From contig JAHWKO010000024.1 of the NCBI GenBank assembly GCA_019347855.1, forward strand, positions 1 to 25,963: a stretch of 25,963 nt of DNA, given 5' to 3'. This DNA comes from Actinomycetota bacterium (lineage in GTDB: Bacteria; Actinomycetota; Nitriliruptoria; Nitriliruptorales; JAHWKO01). The notes under the pieces are model-generated. The model made no database searches. It had not been told where the DNA came from and saw nothing but the letters and a program-made list of their open reading frames with translations. A program made the translations under genes and the position numbers. The first letter of the stretch is position 1; each line of letters starts with the position of its first letter. Positions 24,459-25,963 of this stretch are shown one piece after another.

Positions 24459-25054
24459 GCTCGCGGATGACCGGGCTGGTCCTCGCAGGGGGACGCAGTC
24501 GGCGGATGGGGCGTGACAAGGCGCTGCTCGAGGTGGCGGGCGAGGCGTTGATCCTTCGTGTCGGTCGCGTCCTCGAGGACGTCTGCGACCGGGTGCTCGT
24601 CGCAACTGGTGAGGCGGACCGGTACGAGGTCGGGTGGGAGCAGGTCCCGGATGTGTCTGCGGGCAACGGACCGCTGGCGGGGATCCTGGCGGGGCTCGAA
24701 GCTGCGGACAGCGACCTGGTCGCGGTCGTGGCGGTCGACATGCCCTACGCGAACGCGGGCGTCCTCGAGCTGCTCGCCGACGAGTGGATGGGCGAGGCCG
24801 CCGTCGTCCCCCTCGTGGATGACCGCGTCCAGCCGCTGCATGGCGTCTACGCGACCAGCGCCGCCCCGTCGTTCCGGCGGCTGGTCGAAGACGGCAAACG
24901 ATCGGTGGTCCCAGCGCTATCGGACCTCGGGGCGCGGGTGGTCGGACCGGATGTGTGGGGCGAGGTCGACCCCGAGGGACGGTTCGCGCGCAACGTCAAC
25001 CGCCCCGAGGACCTCGACGACCTCATCGACCTGGATGACCTCGACGCCCGCTGA
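24455..25054 (+). CDS. mobA: Molybdenum cofactor guanylyltransferase
   Basis: MobA adds GMP to molybdopterin to make the guanine dinucleotide cofactor used by FdhA. The 199-residue protein has the nucleotide-binding start LVLAGGRSRRMGRDKALL (LAGGxSxRMGxDK), GNGPLAGILAGLEA, the metal-binding AVDMPY and the late PLHGVYA and NVNRPEDL motifs. The start is taken as GTG 24455, which overlaps the nrfD-like stop (GTGA), the same coupling used upstream; ATG 24467 is possible. It is the last gene of the fdh operon and ends at a strong hairpin. Confidence 0.94.
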   Translation: MSSRMTGLVLAGGRSRRMGRDKALLEVAGEALILRVGRVLEDVCDRVLVATGEADRYEVGWEQVPDVSAGNGPLAGILAGLEAADSDLVAVVAVDMPYANAGVLELLADEWMGEAAVVPLVDDRVQPLHGVYATSAAPSFRRLVEDGKRSVVPALSDLGARVVGPDVWGEVDPEGRFARNVNRPEDLDDLIDLDDLDAR

Positions 25055-25062
25055 CCCCCACG

Positions 25063-25108
25063 TCGAGTGTCCGGAGGGTCCATCTGGTTGGACTCTCCGG
25101 ACACTCGA
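25063..25108. terminator. Long hairpin between convergent mobA and DUF6457 genes
   Basis: Bases 25063-25081 and 25090-25108 are inverted copies with 18 of 19 positions paired around the 8-nt loop ATCTGGTT. It lies 8 nt after the mobA stop and 27 nt before the DUF6457 stop, so it can terminate both transcripts. No T tract is present. Confidence 0.75.
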
Positions 25109-25135
25109 TGGCTCCGGTCGCTGATCGGTCGACCG

Positions 25136-25384
25136 TCAGTCGGGGTCGTCGGGCAGGGTCGCGAGGACCCGGTCGACGGTCTCGTCGAAGGCCTCGCCGC
25201 GGTCCGCGCCGCCTTCGAGCTGCCGCCCCAGCTGGATGCCCACGAGGTACGACGTCAGCGGGGCGAGCTTGCGTTCCGTGCCGTGCGCCACGTCCCGGGT
25301 CAAGTCGAGGATCGCGGAGATCTCCTCGGGGGGGAGAGGTTCCTCGTCCAGTGCGTCCGCGAACCGTCGGAGCCAGTCGCTCAC
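25136..25384 (-). CDS. DUF6457 family small protein
   Basis: The 82-residue, mostly helical protein begins with GTG 25384 (VSDWLRRFADAL). The segments EEISAILDLTRDVAHGTERK and APLTSYLVGIQLGRQ resemble the DUF6457 proteins often found beside mobA in actinobacteria. The function is unknown; a link to molybdenum cofactor or formate dehydrogenase is suggested by context only. Its start overlaps the stop of the upstream rhodanese-CBS gene (GTGA), so the two are cotranscribed. Confidence 0.82.
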   Translation of the reverse strand: MSDWLRRFADALDEEPLPPEEISAILDLTRDVAHGTERKLAPLTSYLVGIQLGRQLEGGADRGEAFDETVDRVLATLPDDPD

Positions 25385-25962
25385 GTGTGACCTCCTCGGA
25401 GTGCGTCGTAGGCGTCCTGGATACCTAGGACACCGATGAGCTCCCCCTCCTTCGTGGTTACGACGACGGAGGAGGTCTCGGCGTCCTCCATGCGGGACGT
25501 CAACCCATCGAGGTCCTCCGACCCGCGGACCGTTGTCGGTCCCTCGATCATGACCTCCCGTGCGACGGAGTCGGGCTGGCCTTCGACGTGCCGGGGGAGG
25601 ACCTTGCCCAGGACGATCCGCTCCTCGTTGAGGACCAGGGCGAAGCCGACAGGGTGGTCCAGGTCGACGTCGCTGACCTGGTCGTCCAGGCCGCACGTCG
25701 GGACGTCGTCGTCGGCCGCCGTGGCCGCCGTGGCGTGTTGTCCCGCGTGCCCCTCGGTCGGCCAGCCGGCAGCCAGCCAGTCCTCCTTACCGCCGGCGTA
25801 GTCGTACACATCGCTGAACCCGAGCTGCTCGAGCCGCCACGCGGCTCGCGGGCTGAGGTCTCAGAGGAACCCACCGCAGTAGACGATGACCGGCAGGTCC
25901 CGGTCGAGCTGATCCAGGACGCCCTCACGGAAACTGGCCAGCGGGGCGTTGATCGCGCCTGG
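25381..25962 (-). CDS. Rhodanese-CBS fusion protein with in-frame UGA (candidate selenoprotein), 5' end outside window
   Basis: Read through the TGA at 25861-25863, this partial frame gives a rhodanese domain (PGAINAP at the edge, then DLPVIVYCGGFL-Sec-DLSPRAAWRLEQLGF and VYDYAGGKEDWLAAG). A CBS-pair-like region follows (FALVLNEERIVLGKVL, then TSSVVVTTKEGELIGVLG). Rhodaneses move sulfane sulfur through an active-site Cys; CBS domains often bind adenosyl ligands. In relatives of this kind the loop reads CxxxxC, and the UGA replaces the second Cys. A hairpin downstream fits a bacterial SECIS. The open frame after the stop (25381-25809) alone would lack the catalytic loop. A nonsense mutation or read error (TGC to TGA) is the alternative. 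The true start lies beyond the window. Confidence 0.75.
25830..25848 (-). promoter_or_regulatory. Candidate SECIS hairpin of the rhodanese-CBS gene
   Basis: On the minus strand CGAGCCGC and GCGGCTCG form a perfect 8-bp stem with the loop GTG. The loop starts 20 nt after the UGA, and its first base is G, as expected for bacterial SECIS elements (loop about 16-37 nt from UGA with an early G). Stems like this also arise by chance in GC-rich coding DNA. Confidence 0.5.
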
Positions 25963-25963
25963 G

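Noticed and set aside
25381..25809. CBS-only protein starting at GTG 25809
   Set aside because: It would begin inside the last part of the rhodanese domain (VYDYAGGKEDW) with no ribosome binding site; the upstream conserved rhodanese sequence shows the gene continues through the UGA.
1..25963. CRISPR arrays, insertion sequences or prophage genes
   Set aside because: I saw no regularly spaced repeats, transposase, integrase or terminal inverted repeats; gene content and codon use are uniform.

Overview
The window comes from a very GC-rich chromosome with tightly packed genes. ATGA and GTGA stop/start overlaps are common, and GTG starts are frequent, some apparently leaderless. The respiratory genes are of actinobacterial type: a three-subunit QcrC-QcrA-QcrB complex with a diheme cytochrome c and a multi-helix Rieske protein, a DtxR/IdeR regulator with a matching iron box, and DUF4191 and DUF6457 proteins. 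I infer a deep-branching, aerobic actinobacterium, but the species cannot be named from this sequence.

Layout. 1-27 is the 3' end of a tRNA. 107-2272 is an iron island: a wall-anchored Ser/Pro/Thr-rich protein, bacterioferritin (bfr) and its ferredoxin (bfd) on the minus strand, and a divergent DtxR-type repressor. A 17/19 match to the DtxR/IdeR box lies between bfd and the repressor. 2337-7187 is a caa3-type cytochrome c oxidase operon (ctaC with a fused cytochrome c domain, ctaD, ctaE, a small membrane protein, ctaG). 7202-11452 on the minus strand is the bc1 operon qcrC-qcrA-qcrB, followed by an adenine deaminase. Together, bc1 and the caa3 oxidase form the terminal aerobic chain.

11581-17690 holds an orphan Anabaena-sensory-rhodopsin-transducer homologue, a 1041-residue FAD/iron-sulfur dehydrogenase with a possible C-terminal anchor, and a run of small proteins: a DUF1440-like protein, a coiled coil, an SRPBCC protein, a CsbD-like protein and DUF4191. 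Several of these look like envelope or stress proteins.

17791-25054 is a complete formate dehydrogenase module: fdhD, fdhA, fdhB, an nrfD-like membrane subunit and mobA. FdhA is a selenoprotein. Its reading frame runs through a UGA at 19778-19780, followed by a hairpin whose GGTCT loop starts 18 nt after the UGA. Reading the two halves as separate genes would be wrong. FdhD (sulfur transfer to the cofactor) and MobA (molybdenum guanine dinucleotide synthesis) supply the cofactor. Electrons would pass FdhA to FdhB to NrfD to quinone, and so reach bc1/caa3.

The most interesting observation is at the right edge, on the minus strand (25381-25962). A rhodanese-CBS fusion gene carries an in-frame UGA at 25861-25863, exactly where the CxxxxC active-site loop of related rhodaneses has its second Cys. 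A perfect 8-bp hairpin with a G-first loop begins 20 nt downstream. This looks like a second selenoprotein in a genome that must already decode UGA for FdhA. A Cys-to-stop mutation or a sequencing error is the alternative. No selA, selB, selC or selD is visible in the window.
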